From the NCBI GenBank assembly GCA_964462685.1, contig CAYWYR010000016.1:1-64000 (forward strand): a stretch of 64,000 nucleotides of DNA, given 5' to 3'. Shown piece by piece: positions 36,251-46,265 of the stretch. A model generated the notes under the pieces. The model did not search any database. It saw only the letters and a list, made by a program, of their open reading frames with translations, and was not told the DNA's origin. Numbering within the stretch: the first letter of the stretch is position 1; the number at the start of each line of letters is the position of its first letter. Both the position numbers and the translations under genes were made by a program. The stretch is from CAYWYR01 sp964462685. GTDB taxonomy: Bacteria > Bacteroidota > Ignavibacteria > Kapaibacteriales > UBA2268.

Positions 36251-38398
36251 TTATTCAACCGGATTTAGAATAGTGATAACAACAGTTCTGTTATAGGATC
36301 TGCCTTTTGCGGTCTTGTTGTCATAAAGCGGATTCTGGGCACCGTGAGGTATTCTTTCAATTGATTCTACGTTATCGCCTTCAACCAGCCCGAGTGTGGA
36401 TACAACCTCTTCTATCCTTCTTTTGGAAAGGTCTAAATTGTATTCTGGGGAACCGATATTATCGGTATAGCCATCGATAACAACCCTTGAGTTAGGATTG
36501 ATTGCGTTTCTAGCTGTTTTGAGATTAGCCTTTTGCAGGGGAGTCAGTTCAGCGCTGTTGTATTCAAATACTATGAGACTGTATTTTTCGACGATCTTAT
36601 CGTTTTTAAGTATTTCACGCTTTTTACGGATAGTCATCTGCTCAAGAAGTATCTGATCAGAATCAGTAGCTTCAACCCCGTACTCGTCTGTAGCGGCCAA
36701 CTTAAAGTCGATGGGCTTTTCCAGTTTTGGCCTTGGTTCTTCGGCTATATTCCAGGTATAGTTCTGAGAAACGTCCCCGTCTCCCTGGCCATCTATTTTA
36801 CGGATAAACTGGCCTTCCTGCATTATTTCCATGGAGTAAGTATAGTCGATACCTTCTTTTCCGTGGTCTAACTTAGAGTATATATCTACACTTGGTGGAT
36901 TAGAGGTAATATCGATTTTCTCAAGATTAAGATACCCAGTGATTGCTTGGTTTGTCGATACGATCTCTACTCGGCTGTTTTCAGCCTGCCCTTCCGGAAG
37001 CTCTTTACGGCCGGGGCTTGCGGGAAGATTTCTCGCCTCAACTCCTATCCGAGAGGGGTCTATACCCCAGTTATTGACAAGATAGGATTTTACAGCTTCG
37101 GCCCTATTCCTGCTTAACTCTAGATTACTTTGCTCATCTCCGATGGCATTATTAGTACCAGTTAAAACTATATCAGAGCCCGGATTATTCAGCATACGCT
37201 TTCCAATTATATTCAGCAAGTTGGAGTGTATCGCAAGCACATTCCATTCCTGATCAAGCGGTTCAAATGAGGTGGTAGCATTTGCTGGTAATATATTTTG
37301 AGAGGTCGTGGAAAGGTCGCTACTACCCGAACCGAAAAATACATAGGGCAATAAGGGAAATGCCTCTTTAGTTTCAGTCTCTTCGATTACGATTTTACCG
37401 TATTTCCTATAATTCCCGTCAATATCTGCGGTGAACTCATATTCTAATGGCTCTGTACGGTTATAAGATTCTGTTATAGTTATTGTTTTTACTATTCTGT
37501 CATCAAACTCTTCTTCAGTGATTGATTCGCTGGAATTTATAAGTTCTATATTTTCAGATATGCCAGCTTCAACAATCAATGTGGTATCTCTTACATAGAT
37601 CGTTTCTTCGATGATTTCCTTTTCAGGCTTTATCTCTATAAAAGCATCTACCCCGAAAGATAGAGTAGCCACCGACCAAAAAGGATTACCGTTATCCCCT
37701 GCAACCGTAGCAATATCAGTTATGGGAAAATAGTATCTTGCAAAAGGCTCTAAAAAAATATCGCTTACAGGAATCGAGTACCCGACACCTCCACCAATCC
37801 ATGCCTGGAAAGGATTAAGTTCAGGTATATCATAATAATTGAACTGATCACCCCTAATATTACGAAACTCGTTATTTACTACATAGCTTGCATCATTGGG
37901 GCTCACCAGTCTTTCATAAGTGAGAACCTCTCCACTGATCAGATAGCCGAAACGCCCACCACCGTACAAGTTGAAATTATCGAATGCGTTATACTCGTAT
38001 TCCACAGAAGCGTTTATGGCAGTAACAACCGCATCAAGTGTGAACTCCGCTACAGCATTATCCGCACTAACAAGCGTTCTATCGGATATTGTATTCTGCT
38101 CTATCATTTCCCCGTTCAGGTCGTCATAACCAAGCCTGATCATTAGCCTAGATCTATCAAGAATCGGAAAAGCGACAAATGCCCCTATTCCAGGGCCAAT
38201 CCCACTACCGCCGTTGTATTGGCTGCAGCAGTTGTTCCTACCTGAAAGATTCTCAAACTCGGCATTATGCTGATTGAGGCCTATTCCCGCTGTAACGCCG
38301 ACCTTTGTCAGTATCGGCTTCCCTGCGATATCATTTTGAGCGATAGAAACAGACAGAGTAAATAAGCAGAGAAATATCAGAGAGAAAAACTTTAACAT
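36251..38398 (-). CDS. OmpA-family protein with N-terminal barrel and two OmpA-like domains
   Basis: The 715-residue protein has a signal peptide (1-20), a beta-barrel-like region (about 25-255), and two OmpA-type peptidoglycan-binding domains. The first (about 350-483) has LELSRNRAEAVKSYLVNNWG and RIGVEARNLP. The second (about 605-712) has YNSAELTPLQ, VVIDGYTDNIGSPEYNLDLS and RSYNRTVVI. A beta-rich linker (about 485-600) separates them. Such proteins tether the outer membrane to peptidoglycan. One OmpA domain is usual; the first copy looks divergent and may not bind peptidoglycan. The SDR gene ends just 4 bp upstream on the same strand. Confidence 0.88.
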   Translation of the reverse strand: MLKFFSLIFLCLFTLSVSIAQNDIAGKPILTKVGVTAGIGLNQHNAEFENLSGRNNCCSQYNGGSGIGPGIGAFVAFPILDRSRLMIRLGYDDLNGEMIEQNTISDRTLVSADNAVAEFTLDAVVTAINASVEYEYNAFDNFNLYGGGRFGYLISGEVLTYERLVSPNDASYVVNNEFRNIRGDQFNYYDIPELNPFQAWIGGGVGYSIPVSDIFLEPFARYYFPITDIATVAGDNGNPFWSVATLSFGVDAFIEIKPEKEIIEETIYVRDTTLIVEAGISENIELINSSESITEEEFDDRIVKTITITESYNRTEPLEYEFTADIDGNYRKYGKIVIEETETKEAFPLLPYVFFGSGSSDLSTTSQNILPANATTSFEPLDQEWNVLAIHSNLLNIIGKRMLNNPGSDIVLTGTNNAIGDEQSNLELSRNRAEAVKSYLVNNWGIDPSRIGVEARNLPASPGRKELPEGQAENSRVEIVSTNQAITGYLNLEKIDITSNPPSVDIYSKLDHGKEGIDYTYSMEIMQEGQFIRKIDGQGDGDVSQNYTWNIAEEPRPKLEKPIDFKLAATDEYGVEATDSDQILLEQMTIRKKREILKNDKIVEKYSLIVFEYNSAELTPLQKANLKTARNAINPNSRVVIDGYTDNIGSPEYNLDLSKRRIEEVVSTLGLVEGDNVESIERIPHGAQNPLYDNKTAKGRSYNRTVVITILNPVE

Positions 38399-38401
38399 AT
38401 A

Positions 38402-39214
38402 CTATTTAAATATTGATCTTACAACAGAATTGAAAGTGCTTGTGGGGAAGAATTTTCTAAGTATCATCAATGCTGGCGCCCCAGAGCCTACCGGGTATCT
38501 TAAACGCCAAGAGTTATCAGTGGCGGCTTTATAGATTTTCTCTGCTACCACTTCCGGACCGGGTGCTTTATTACCTGCCTCTTGGAACTTATCATAAACC
38601 GATTTCTCATATTCATCATATTCAGGTATATCGTAATCCTCTACAAGATCCTGGCTTCTACCGTAAAAATCGGTTTTTATCGCACCAGGTTCTATCAGCT
38701 TTATTTTTATACCAAATTGCCTGAGCTCGAACTGGAGTGATTCCGAAAAACCTTCTACAGACCATTTTGTTGCATTATATAAGCTGAAAATCGGGAATGG
38801 CATTCTGCCCCCTATAGAGGAGATATTGATGATTGTACCGCTTTTTTTCTTTCTGAAATGAGGGAGGATCTGGCGTGTAACATCCATTAGACCAAATACA
38901 TTTACATCAAACTGCTTCCTTACAGTTTCCGGGGATGACTTTTCGAAAGAACCGATAGCTCCGTACCCCGCATTGTTCACAATGGCATCTATTGAGCCGA
39001 AATCATTTATCGCCCCGTTTATCGCTTCTTTTATAGAGTCAGGCTCGGTAACATCTAACTTGTAGTATTTTATATTTTGTCTGCTGTCGCCGGAGGAATA
39101 ATCCTCTGGTGTCCGCATAGTCGCAGCTACATTCCAGCCTTTATCTGAAAAATAGTCTTTAGTTGATTCGCCGATACCTGATGATGCACCTGTGATCATA
39201 ACTGTTTTAGCCAT
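38402..39214 (-). CDS. SDR-family oxidoreductase
   Basis: The 270-residue short-chain dehydrogenase has the dinucleotide motif TGASSGIG near 7-14, NNAGYGAIG near 80-88, the catalytic serine in NISSIGGRMPF, and Tyr-x3-Lys in YNATKWSVEGF. The layout fits classical NAD(P)-dependent SDRs of the retinol- or steroid-dehydrogenase type; the substrate is unknown. Its ATG shares one base with the stop codon of the upstream giant protein (TAATG), so it is translationally coupled. A functional link with a secreted giant protein is not obvious. Confidence 0.9.
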   Translation of the reverse strand: MAKTVMITGASSGIGESTKDYFSDKGWNVAATMRTPEDYSSGDSRQNIKYYKLDVTEPDSIKEAINGAINDFGSIDAIVNNAGYGAIGSFEKSSPETVRKQFDVNVFGLMDVTRQILPHFRKKKSGTIINISSIGGRMPFPIFSLYNATKWSVEGFSESLQFELRQFGIKIKLIEPGAIKTDFYGRSQDLVEDYDIPEYDEYEKSVYDKFQEAGNKAPGPEVVAEKIYKAATDNSWRLRYPVGSGAPALMILRKFFPTSTFNSVVRSIFK

Positions 39215-42200
39215 TATCTCACTACTCCTGCCTTTTTGATTATTATATTCCTGCCATTTGTGTACTTAACAAAGTACATACCGCTAGATATAGCGGGTAA
39301 TTTGATATCCCTGCTATATACTTGTCTACCGTTTGAGTTCCATTTATCGCTGAATACGATACTACCCCTTATATCATACACTTTAACAGCATATTCCCCA
39401 GAATATGGTGAAACTGCGTTTAAGCTCATGATATTCTGATTTACTGAGACAGTTATATCAATCGGCTGAACGTAATCCATGAGCCTTGTTCCATCTTCAT
39501 CGGTACAAGGGAGTATTCTCAGAACGCCGTTTTCCGCTACTAGGTCTGATATTATCCCATCTGGTTCATATTCAAAATTCGTTAAGTCGATTTCGATAGC
39601 AGTCTGTTCAGCATTACCAAGCATCGGGCTACCGATAAGAGTAAATATTTCGCTTTCGGTTTCCGTGATAGTTTTATCGGTTCCGGAGATTTCAATCGTA
39701 ATCTCTCTATCGTTATTCCAATCCTGAGCTAGAACCTGCATCTGCCCGCCTTGTAGCTCTTCAGGATAGAAAAGAGTTTTATTCCAGGAAACCCTTATTC
39801 CCGAGAGACTGGTAAGGGTTACTTCGCTCACTCCATTGCTTATCATACCATATATAGGTATGTTCACGTTTAGATCCTCAGCGGGATCATAACTGCCCAA
39901 ATCAGTATCTGTATATATTGATAGAGTAGCCCCAGGTACGCCTACACCTGTTAGGATTACAATTATGCTATCGCGGCAATCAGGATTTTCAACTAATATC
40001 GGTATCTTAATTTCCTCTCGAAAAGAACCTGTCCTATCAGGTGTGAAATTAGTTCGGAATCTGTTAAAAGTGCCGCCGTTCAGGTTCTGATTAGATAGGT
40101 TCAACAAATCAGTATCAAAAACACCGGGGTCAGTGTTGGGTAAAATGATATTTTCAGTTGATACATCAAGATCAACTTCGCTTGAGAACTCTCTTTCTAT
40201 ATCTACAGAAGTCTGGAAAATAACCTGATTGCCAAAATCAACTATAATAGTGTCCGGACTAAAGCCTTTTAAAACCTCGGCTGTCAAAGAGAAATCTAAA
40301 GAATCAATAGCGCCGTTTTCGAATGTATAAAGCCTGTACTGCTGATTAATCAGTCCTTCATCAAAAGTCGAAGCATCGAAAGTGCCGCCAGGGACAGTTC
40401 TTTGTGAAAACTCATCTACTATATTATCTGCTAAATATACTCTTTGAAAGGCATTAGCCAAATTAACCAAAGAGTCAACCCTGCCGCTTACCCCGCCGAA
40501 GTTCTGAAGTGGTATATCCCAATCGATCAATGCACACTTGTTGATTTTTCCTAGATCAATATCTAAAACTTCGATATTTGATTGTATTATCTCAAAGTTG
40601 AGGGTGTATGAGATAGATTCACCGCATTGTGGTACAAATTCAAGATCATAACTTACAGACTCAGGCATACCCGTATATGCTTCAGCATCTATCTGTAATT
40701 CTATACTGGTAGTTGGATTTGCCTGGGATATTACAAGGCCGTCAGTAAATGCTGTATTAATTATCTGATCAGAATCGTTGTTGGGATCAGGTGTGAACGA
40801 AAGCCCCCTTTGCAGTACAGATAGCAGTTCGATCTCAATAGTTTGTATCGCACTAAGCCCGCCGAGTGGTATCTGTCCAAAATCTATCACCCTATCATTA
40901 TTACCATCTGATTCTGTTGTATTGAACTGCAGCGAGTCCACTTCAGCAGTAAATTCAATTTCAATGGGATTATTCAGATCGGCGGTTGTAATTATTTCCA
41001 GGGTAGATTGATATATACCATTTGCTGCCGCATCTGGATTAAACCTAACTTGATAGCTTATAGTATCCCCATTGCCAAGTGAATTATCAGATACAGATAC
41101 CTGCCTACCATCATTGGCGTAAAAGGCTGGTGTAGAGCTATAATACCCAAACTGATTGCCTGAGAATATTCCCCATTCAGGATTGGCCGGCGTACCTTGG
41201 TTTACTATCGAAAACTCATCATCGGAAAAGTTCCAGATATTGACAATAGTGTCCTGAGCCTCGCAATAATAAATGAGGCCGAAATCTACATCGGGGGAAA
41301 CACCAAGTGAGTAATCTATACCTTCCCCTGATAGATCTATATCAAGGCTGACATCGCATAGATCAGCACCTATCTGAGGCTGCCACGTGAATGGTGCAAC
41401 TGGATTATCACCTATTACAGATGGTGTGAAAATAAAAATCAAATTTACAGTATCGCCTGGCAGAAGTTCAGATATAAACGGTTCGTACCTATTGAAAACA
41501 TATTCAGGTGCGGGTGGTATGGGATCATCGTTAAGCAAGATAGTGTCATTACCGGTATTAATTACAGATACCGTTCTTTCTGTAGGGGAATTAATTAGCT
41601 GAGCTCCAAAATCCTGTTGATTGGGATCAGCAAATGTAAGCTCATTATCTACGACTCTATACGCTAAAGCTAAGCTATCAATAGCGTCAGGGCATTCAAC
41701 ATCATTAACTGTAGCATACAGAACTCTATCACCTAGTTGATTAGCATTAACAGTGAAATCAAACTGTAGGGTCTCGCCCGTAAGAATAGTTAGATCATTA
41801 TTAGGGTTTTGTAGATTTAGTTGCGGGTCGCCGGAATAATCGATTGATGATTCTTTAGTGCTGCTATTTAAAACGTAAAAACTACCCGTAAATTGATCCC
41901 CAAGGCATACCTCACCTAAATAAAGACTATCCTGAGTAAGAGTAATATTATTTTCATCTTGATATGAAAGATCGACAATTCTTCTTTCAATCCTTACTCT
42001 GTATTCTTTAACGGCTTCGTCGGGATCATTGGATGCTATCCTATAAACCATATTTCTGTCCGTCTCGAGCCCATCAGGATTATTGAACCTGAATACTATC
42101 CATCCAGTTTCGCCCGGCGGGATAACAAGATCACCGGTAGTCAATATTTCAAAATCCGCGAAATTCTGAACATTTCTAAAATCGCTTGCTGCCATATCTA

Positions 42201-44067
42201 TCACAAGATCGGCATCACCTTCATTAAACACCCTTATACTATCAATAAGCTCATCACCTTGGCAGCTTACAAAGCTCAAAACAGCTCGAATCTCATTATC
42301 AATGTCTGGTACAAGATCCAGTCTGATTATATTCCATGCAGCCTGGGAAAGTAAATATTGCGGATCGGTTCTGTATTGAGTTTGTGCAGCAGCAGAAGGT
42401 CTGTCCCAAACAGAAGCAATAAACATATAATCCTGTCCTGCTGGGAAATCGATATTCTGTGTCCAGTTATTAGTACCTAAAGGGGCGTTTCCTAAAATCA
42501 CCCATTCATTATTTTCATAACTATAGTGAGTAAGTTCACCTCCATCATTCTTATATCCACGAAGATTAAAGTTTGATTTCGCAAATTTTACAGTATCGCT
42601 TGAGGTCATGTAATAGACGTTATCACCTAAGACACTGCTAGCTTGATAATTAGCCTTTATATAACCGCTACCACCATCGACAGTATTGTTTACTTCCCCA
42701 CCTTGTGCTCTGGCCGATACCTGATCTAAACCATCAATATCATAAACTTTGGCATTTAATTCAATGCCGCCACCGGAACCCGCACCACCATCTACAAGGC
42801 CTGATTCACCATCTCCACCATCTGATATGACTCTTAGTGACTGAATACTTTCAGCGAATAATCTGATAGCGCCGCCGCCACCACCGCCTTCGCCTGCACA
42901 ACCACCTGTAAGAGTCTGTGGGTTACCAGATGCACCGCCAGAACCTCCTGCCAAAGGAACTAATCTTTGAGAACCATGAATGTTACCAGTTACAGTACCT
43001 ACAGTATTACCATCATCCCTATAGGAGCCATTACCTCCCCTTGAAAGCTGCCCAGCACCACTACCGCCACCATATCCGCCTTCCGGCTCGAAGCCACCTG
43101 TTCCGTTCCATCCAATCCCGGAGGAACCAAATGGATGCCCAGTTCCACCCCCGGCGTTTTCATATAGTCCGTTTAAAGTAATACCACCAACAACACCATT
43201 GATACTGGAACCCCCAACTAATCCTGTTGTAATCTCCCCACTACCGTTTCCCGCATCTTGATGAGAACTGCTACCGCCTTGAAAATTTTGGCCTCCTGCA
43301 CCTCCCCCAGTAAACCCTAAGCCGCCATTTGTTCCTGATGGGGCATTGAAGAGAGCGTTCCTATCGCAAAACTGTCCGCCACCGCCACCGCCGCCAGGGC
43401 CTCCGTTTTCTCCAGTAGCACTTACATCTATTACAGAACCAGTACCACCGATAATCGGCCCGAGTGATAATATATGGGCAGGCAAATATGCTTGGTTTCC
43501 AGGTTCAAAAGGGTCGGGGTCATTTGTTGATATGGTGTAAGTAGTATTATCTGCCAATAAGAGGCTATCAACTATTATCGCGTTCTTTGGAGACATTTTA
43601 CCGATATTATCTCCGAAGACTGTATTTGCTCCTGGATCCCCAACTGTTGTAGGCTCTACTATATAAAAGTCGAAAGAAGCACCTGGCAGAAGAGTCCCGT
43701 TCCTTGATACTTGAATGAGTACGTTATCTGAAAGTTCCCAATCTTCGTCAAGGCCTGCCTTGTCATACTCAGGGCTAACGAAAATCGTAGTTGTAATAAG
43801 TCTTCCATCCCAGCTGGAAGTCACAGGCCCTATGACTATATTGGGATTCGGGGTAGCAAGCTGAACCCTAAGATCATCGCCAGGGTTATTGAGCGATACT
43901 TCATTATCAAGAGTGGAGAAAAAATCAAAATCATCATGGTCTGCAACTATTTCTACATAGGTAGCAAACCCTGGGGTTCCTACATCAGGGAACATATAGG
44001 GTTTAGATACTGCGGGTAAAGCGGCAATAATCAGCGATATAGAAACGAATAATCTAAACATCAACAT
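39214..44067 (-). CDS. Giant T9SS-exported protein with glycine-rich segment and choice-of-anchor-like repeats
   Basis: The 1617-residue protein has a signal peptide (1-22) and a beta-rich N-domain, then a glycine-rich block (about 204-438) with runs of G and GGxGG repeats. From 440 to about 1530 it has many repeated beta-sandwich units of the HYDIN/choice-of-anchor D type (recurring phrases such as DFGQIPLGG, GSFYVLNSS and VSVINTGNDTI). The end is a T9SS sorting domain: NAVSPYSGEYAVKVYDIRGS, then ISSGMYFVKYTNGRN and a basic IIIKKAGVVR tail. It is likely a surface-exposed structural or adhesive protein. The start could also be M3 at 44061. Its stop overlaps the SDR start by one base. Confidence 0.82.
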   Translation of the reverse strand: MLMFRLFVSISLIIAALPAVSKPYMFPDVGTPGFATYVEIVADHDDFDFFSTLDNEVSLNNPGDDLRVQLATPNPNIVIGPVTSSWDGRLITTTIFVSPEYDKAGLDEDWELSDNVLIQVSRNGTLLPGASFDFYIVEPTTVGDPGANTVFGDNIGKMSPKNAIIVDSLLLADNTTYTISTNDPDPFEPGNQAYLPAHILSLGPIIGGTGSVIDVSATGENGGPGGGGGGGQFCDRNALFNAPSGTNGGLGFTGGGAGGQNFQGGSSSHQDAGNGSGEITTGLVGGSSINGVVGGITLNGLYENAGGGTGHPFGSSGIGWNGTGGFEPEGGYGGGSGAGQLSRGGNGSYRDDGNTVGTVTGNIHGSQRLVPLAGGSGGASGNPQTLTGGCAGEGGGGGGAIRLFAESIQSLRVISDGGDGESGLVDGGAGSGGGIELNAKVYDIDGLDQVSARAQGGEVNNTVDGGSGYIKANYQASSVLGDNVYYMTSSDTVKFAKSNFNLRGYKNDGGELTHYSYENNEWVILGNAPLGTNNWTQNIDFPAGQDYMFIASVWDRPSAAAQTQYRTDPQYLLSQAAWNIIRLDLVPDIDNEIRAVLSFVSCQGDELIDSIRVFNEGDADLVIDMAASDFRNVQNFADFEILTTGDLVIPPGETGWIVFRFNNPDGLETDRNMVYRIASNDPDEAVKEYRVRIERRIVDLSYQDENNITLTQDSLYLGEVCLGDQFTGSFYVLNSSTKESSIDYSGDPQLNLQNPNNDLTILTGETLQFDFTVNANQLGDRVLYATVNDVECPDAIDSLALAYRVVDNELTFADPNQQDFGAQLINSPTERTVSVINTGNDTILLNDDPIPPAPEYVFNRYEPFISELLPGDTVNLIFIFTPSVIGDNPVAPFTWQPQIGADLCDVSLDIDLSGEGIDYSLGVSPDVDFGLIYYCEAQDTIVNIWNFSDDEFSIVNQGTPANPEWGIFSGNQFGYYSSTPAFYANDGRQVSVSDNSLGNGDTISYQVRFNPDAAANGIYQSTLEIITTADLNNPIEIEFTAEVDSLQFNTTESDGNNDRVIDFGQIPLGGLSAIQTIEIELLSVLQRGLSFTPDPNNDSDQIINTAFTDGLVISQANPTTSIELQIDAEAYTGMPESVSYDLEFVPQCGESISYTLNFEIIQSNIEVLDIDLGKINKCALIDWDIPLQNFGGVSGRVDSLVNLANAFQRVYLADNIVDEFSQRTVPGGTFDASTFDEGLINQQYRLYTFENGAIDSLDFSLTAEVLKGFSPDTIIVDFGNQVIFQTSVDIEREFSSEVDLDVSTENIILPNTDPGVFDTDLLNLSNQNLNGGTFNRFRTNFTPDRTGSFREEIKIPILVENPDCRDSIIVILTGVGVPGATLSIYTDTDLGSYDPAEDLNVNIPIYGMISNGVSEVTLTSLSGIRVSWNKTLFYPEELQGGQMQVLAQDWNNDREITIEISGTDKTITETESEIFTLIGSPMLGNAEQTAIEIDLTNFEYEPDGIISDLVAENGVLRILPCTDEDGTRLMDYVQPIDITVSVNQNIMSLNAVSPYSGEYAVKVYDIRGSIVFSDKWNSNGRQVYSRDIKLPAISSGMYFVKYTNGRNIIIKKAGVVR

Positions 44068-44194
44068 TTTTGAATCTCATTGGATATAAGTCGTCATCAT
44101 AACACGTAAGTTATGAAAATGTCACTTAACATGCTTATAGCAGATATATTCTTACAGCTATAATGGAATCAGTTCAAATTTGAGAGAAGTTGGA

Positions 44195-46213
44195 TTACCA
44201 TAAATAGTCATTTTCCCATTCATCATCCTCTTCGTCTTCTTCGATAACGAACCGTGGTGCTGTTTCTTCGGTAACGGTTTCTAAAAAACGGGAAGGTGTA
44301 CTTAGAACATACCCGGTAGCACGGTCGAAAATATTGACAGGGTGAGTTATGGTCAGTGTACATTTTGCTCTTGTTGCCGCTACATAGAACAGCCTTCTTT
44401 CCTCCTCTATAGCATCAATATCCTCGCCCGTTCTGCCAGAAGGGAACTTCCCTTCTAAAGCCCATATTATATAGACATGTTTCCACTCTAGCCCCTTGGC
44501 CGAATGTATAGTAGAAATAGTTACTATTTCGTCTTCAGGGTCATCACCTGCTAGTTCATTTACACTTGATGTAGGAGGATCAACAGATATATCAGCGAGC
44601 ATAGAGTCTAGAGACTTATAACCTGCTACCATAGTAACAAACTGCTCAAGATCCTTTAGCCTTTTCTGAAAGTCCTTATATGCGTTCTCAAGTATCGGGG
44701 TATAGATTTCGATAGTTTTTGTTACAGCTGCTTCAGGGTTAGTTTTATAAACGAGTACAGCCTGAATCTGCTTTCTAAGCTCTTCGCCCTTAGATAACTG
44801 CCCGAATCCTTTTTCAAACGACATATCGCCTGACTGGACTCCTTCGATTATCTTTGATGCGGTAACCGAGCCTATACCAGGCTGCAACAATAAAAGCCGC
44901 CGCCATGCTATTACATCATCAGGATTTGCGGCTACCTTTAAGTATGCGAGTACGTCTTTTATGTGGGCGGTCTCGCTGAATCTTAGTCCACCGTATTTTT
45001 GGAAGCGGATATCGGTTTTGTCAAACTCCAGCTCAAGGTCAAATGAATGATAGCCGTTTCTGATAAGTATAGCTATTTCGTTTAAATCTTCGCCGTTTTC
45101 TCTCATTTCCAGAATATCCTGAACGATGAACAGGCTTTGCTGCTTTTCAGTGGCGGTTGATACTACTCTTGGTTTATCGCCCGAACTTACACCGATAAGC
45201 TCTTTCTCATAACCCATAGCAGCCGCTTTCATCACAGAATTAGAAAGGCCCAGTATCTGATCTGTGGAGCGGTAGTTAGTCTGTATCTTATAGACCTTAC
45301 AATCATCAAACTGTTGAGGGAAAAAGAGGATATTACTGTATTCAGCACCGCGGAAAGAATATATCGACTGTGCCTCATCCCCAACCGCCATTATGTTCTG
45401 CTTCGGGCCAGAAAGGAGCATAGAAATCTCGTGCTGCAGCCTATTGGTGTCCTGATATTCATCTACCATAATATATCTGTAGCGTGAGCTAATGGCTTTC
45501 CAGGCATTTCCGCCCAGCTTCAAAATATCCCTTAGATTAACCAAAAGATCATCATAATCCATAGCGGAGGCTTTTTTCTTATACTCGCCATATCCCTTTA
45601 TAATATCTTCTATGAATGGCACAAGATCCAGAAAGCGGTTGTTCTCTTTGAATACAAGATCTTGAATGCTTTCGCCTTTGTTTATCGCCATGGAGTAGAT
45701 TCGCTGGATGAAGCCAGCTTTAGGGTGCCGTTTACTTTTGGCATCTATACCCTTGCTTTCCATGTAGCGCTGCCGAACATACCCTATTGTGTCTTCTGCG
45801 TCCTTTGCGTCGAGGATACTGAAATTAGCGTTATAGCCGAGTTCCTTACCGTACCTGCGAAGCACCATAGAAGCGAAAGAATGGAAAGTGCCCGCTGTGA
45901 TCGCACCCGCTCTACCATCCAACAGTTTCACTGAGCGGTCTTTCATTTCGTTCGCAGCTTTCCGGGTAAAAGTCATCAGCAGAATAGATTCAGGGGGGAC
46001 TCCATCTTCAATTAAGCGAGCTACCCTGTAAGTTACTGTGCGAGTTTTGCCTGTACCGGCACCTGCTATCACCAGTGCAGGACCGTTATTATGCATTACA
46101 GCTTGAAGCTGTTCGGTATTTAATAGGGACTGATAATCTAATCGGCGTTTTTTGCTGCTATGGGAAGTATTTTGGCCGGCTTTCTGCTGTTTCTTCAGTT
46201 TGATTTTTTTCAT
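44195..46213 (-). CDS. UvrD/Rep-type ATP-dependent DNA helicase
   Basis: I place the start at the ATG at 46213 (MKKIKLKKQQ), because an upstream ATG at 46243 lies inside a terminator hairpin. The 672-residue superfamily 1 helicase has Walker A GAGTGKTRT near 51-59, Walker B VDEYQDTN, QSIYSFRGA, the QTNYRST motif, and VTISTIHSAKGLEWKHVYI with EERRLFYVAATRAK for motifs V and VI. Members unwind DNA in repair and replication restart. A basic Lys-rich N-terminus (about 20 residues) precedes the fold. The leader holds a structured-RNA candidate followed by the terminator. Confidence 0.93.
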   Translation of the reverse strand: MKKIKLKKQQKAGQNTSHSSKKRRLDYQSLLNTEQLQAVMHNNGPALVIAGAGTGKTRTVTYRVARLIEDGVPPESILLMTFTRKAANEMKDRSVKLLDGRAGAITAGTFHSFASMVLRRYGKELGYNANFSILDAKDAEDTIGYVRQRYMESKGIDAKSKRHPKAGFIQRIYSMAINKGESIQDLVFKENNRFLDLVPFIEDIIKGYGEYKKKASAMDYDDLLVNLRDILKLGGNAWKAISSRYRYIMVDEYQDTNRLQHEISMLLSGPKQNIMAVGDEAQSIYSFRGAEYSNILFFPQQFDDCKVYKIQTNYRSTDQILGLSNSVMKAAAMGYEKELIGVSSGDKPRVVSTATEKQQSLFIVQDILEMRENGEDLNEIAILIRNGYHSFDLELEFDKTDIRFQKYGGLRFSETAHIKDVLAYLKVAANPDDVIAWRRLLLLQPGIGSVTASKIIEGVQSGDMSFEKGFGQLSKGEELRKQIQAVLVYKTNPEAAVTKTIEIYTPILENAYKDFQKRLKDLEQFVTMVAGYKSLDSMLADISVDPPTSSVNELAGDDPEDEIVTISTIHSAKGLEWKHVYIIWALEGKFPSGRTGEDIDAIEEERRLFYVAATRAKCTLTITHPVNIFDRATGYVLSTPSRFLETVTEETAPRFVIEEDEEDDEWENDYLW

Positions 46214-46227
46214 CACATCAAAAATAA

Positions 46228-46263
46228 AAAAAGGGATCGGCATATTATTGCCAAACCCTTTTT
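46228..46263 (-). terminator. Terminator just upstream of the helicase start codon
   Basis: Arms AAAAAGGG (46228-46235) and CCCTTTTT (46256-46263) contain an inner GGC/GCC pair. Leftward the stem is followed by a T-run. It ends 15 bp before the helicase ATG, so it either ends a separate upstream transcript or attenuates helicase expression. Confidence 0.8.
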
Positions 46264-46265
46264 AT

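Noticed and set aside
42918..43540. Plus-strand frames inside the glycine-rich gene
   Set aside because: Proline/histidine-rich products are the expected reverse-strand shadow of Gly codons.
46214..46243. Helicase start at ATG 46243
   Set aside because: That ATG is inside the terminator stem; the ATG at 46213 begins the basic MKKIK segment after it.
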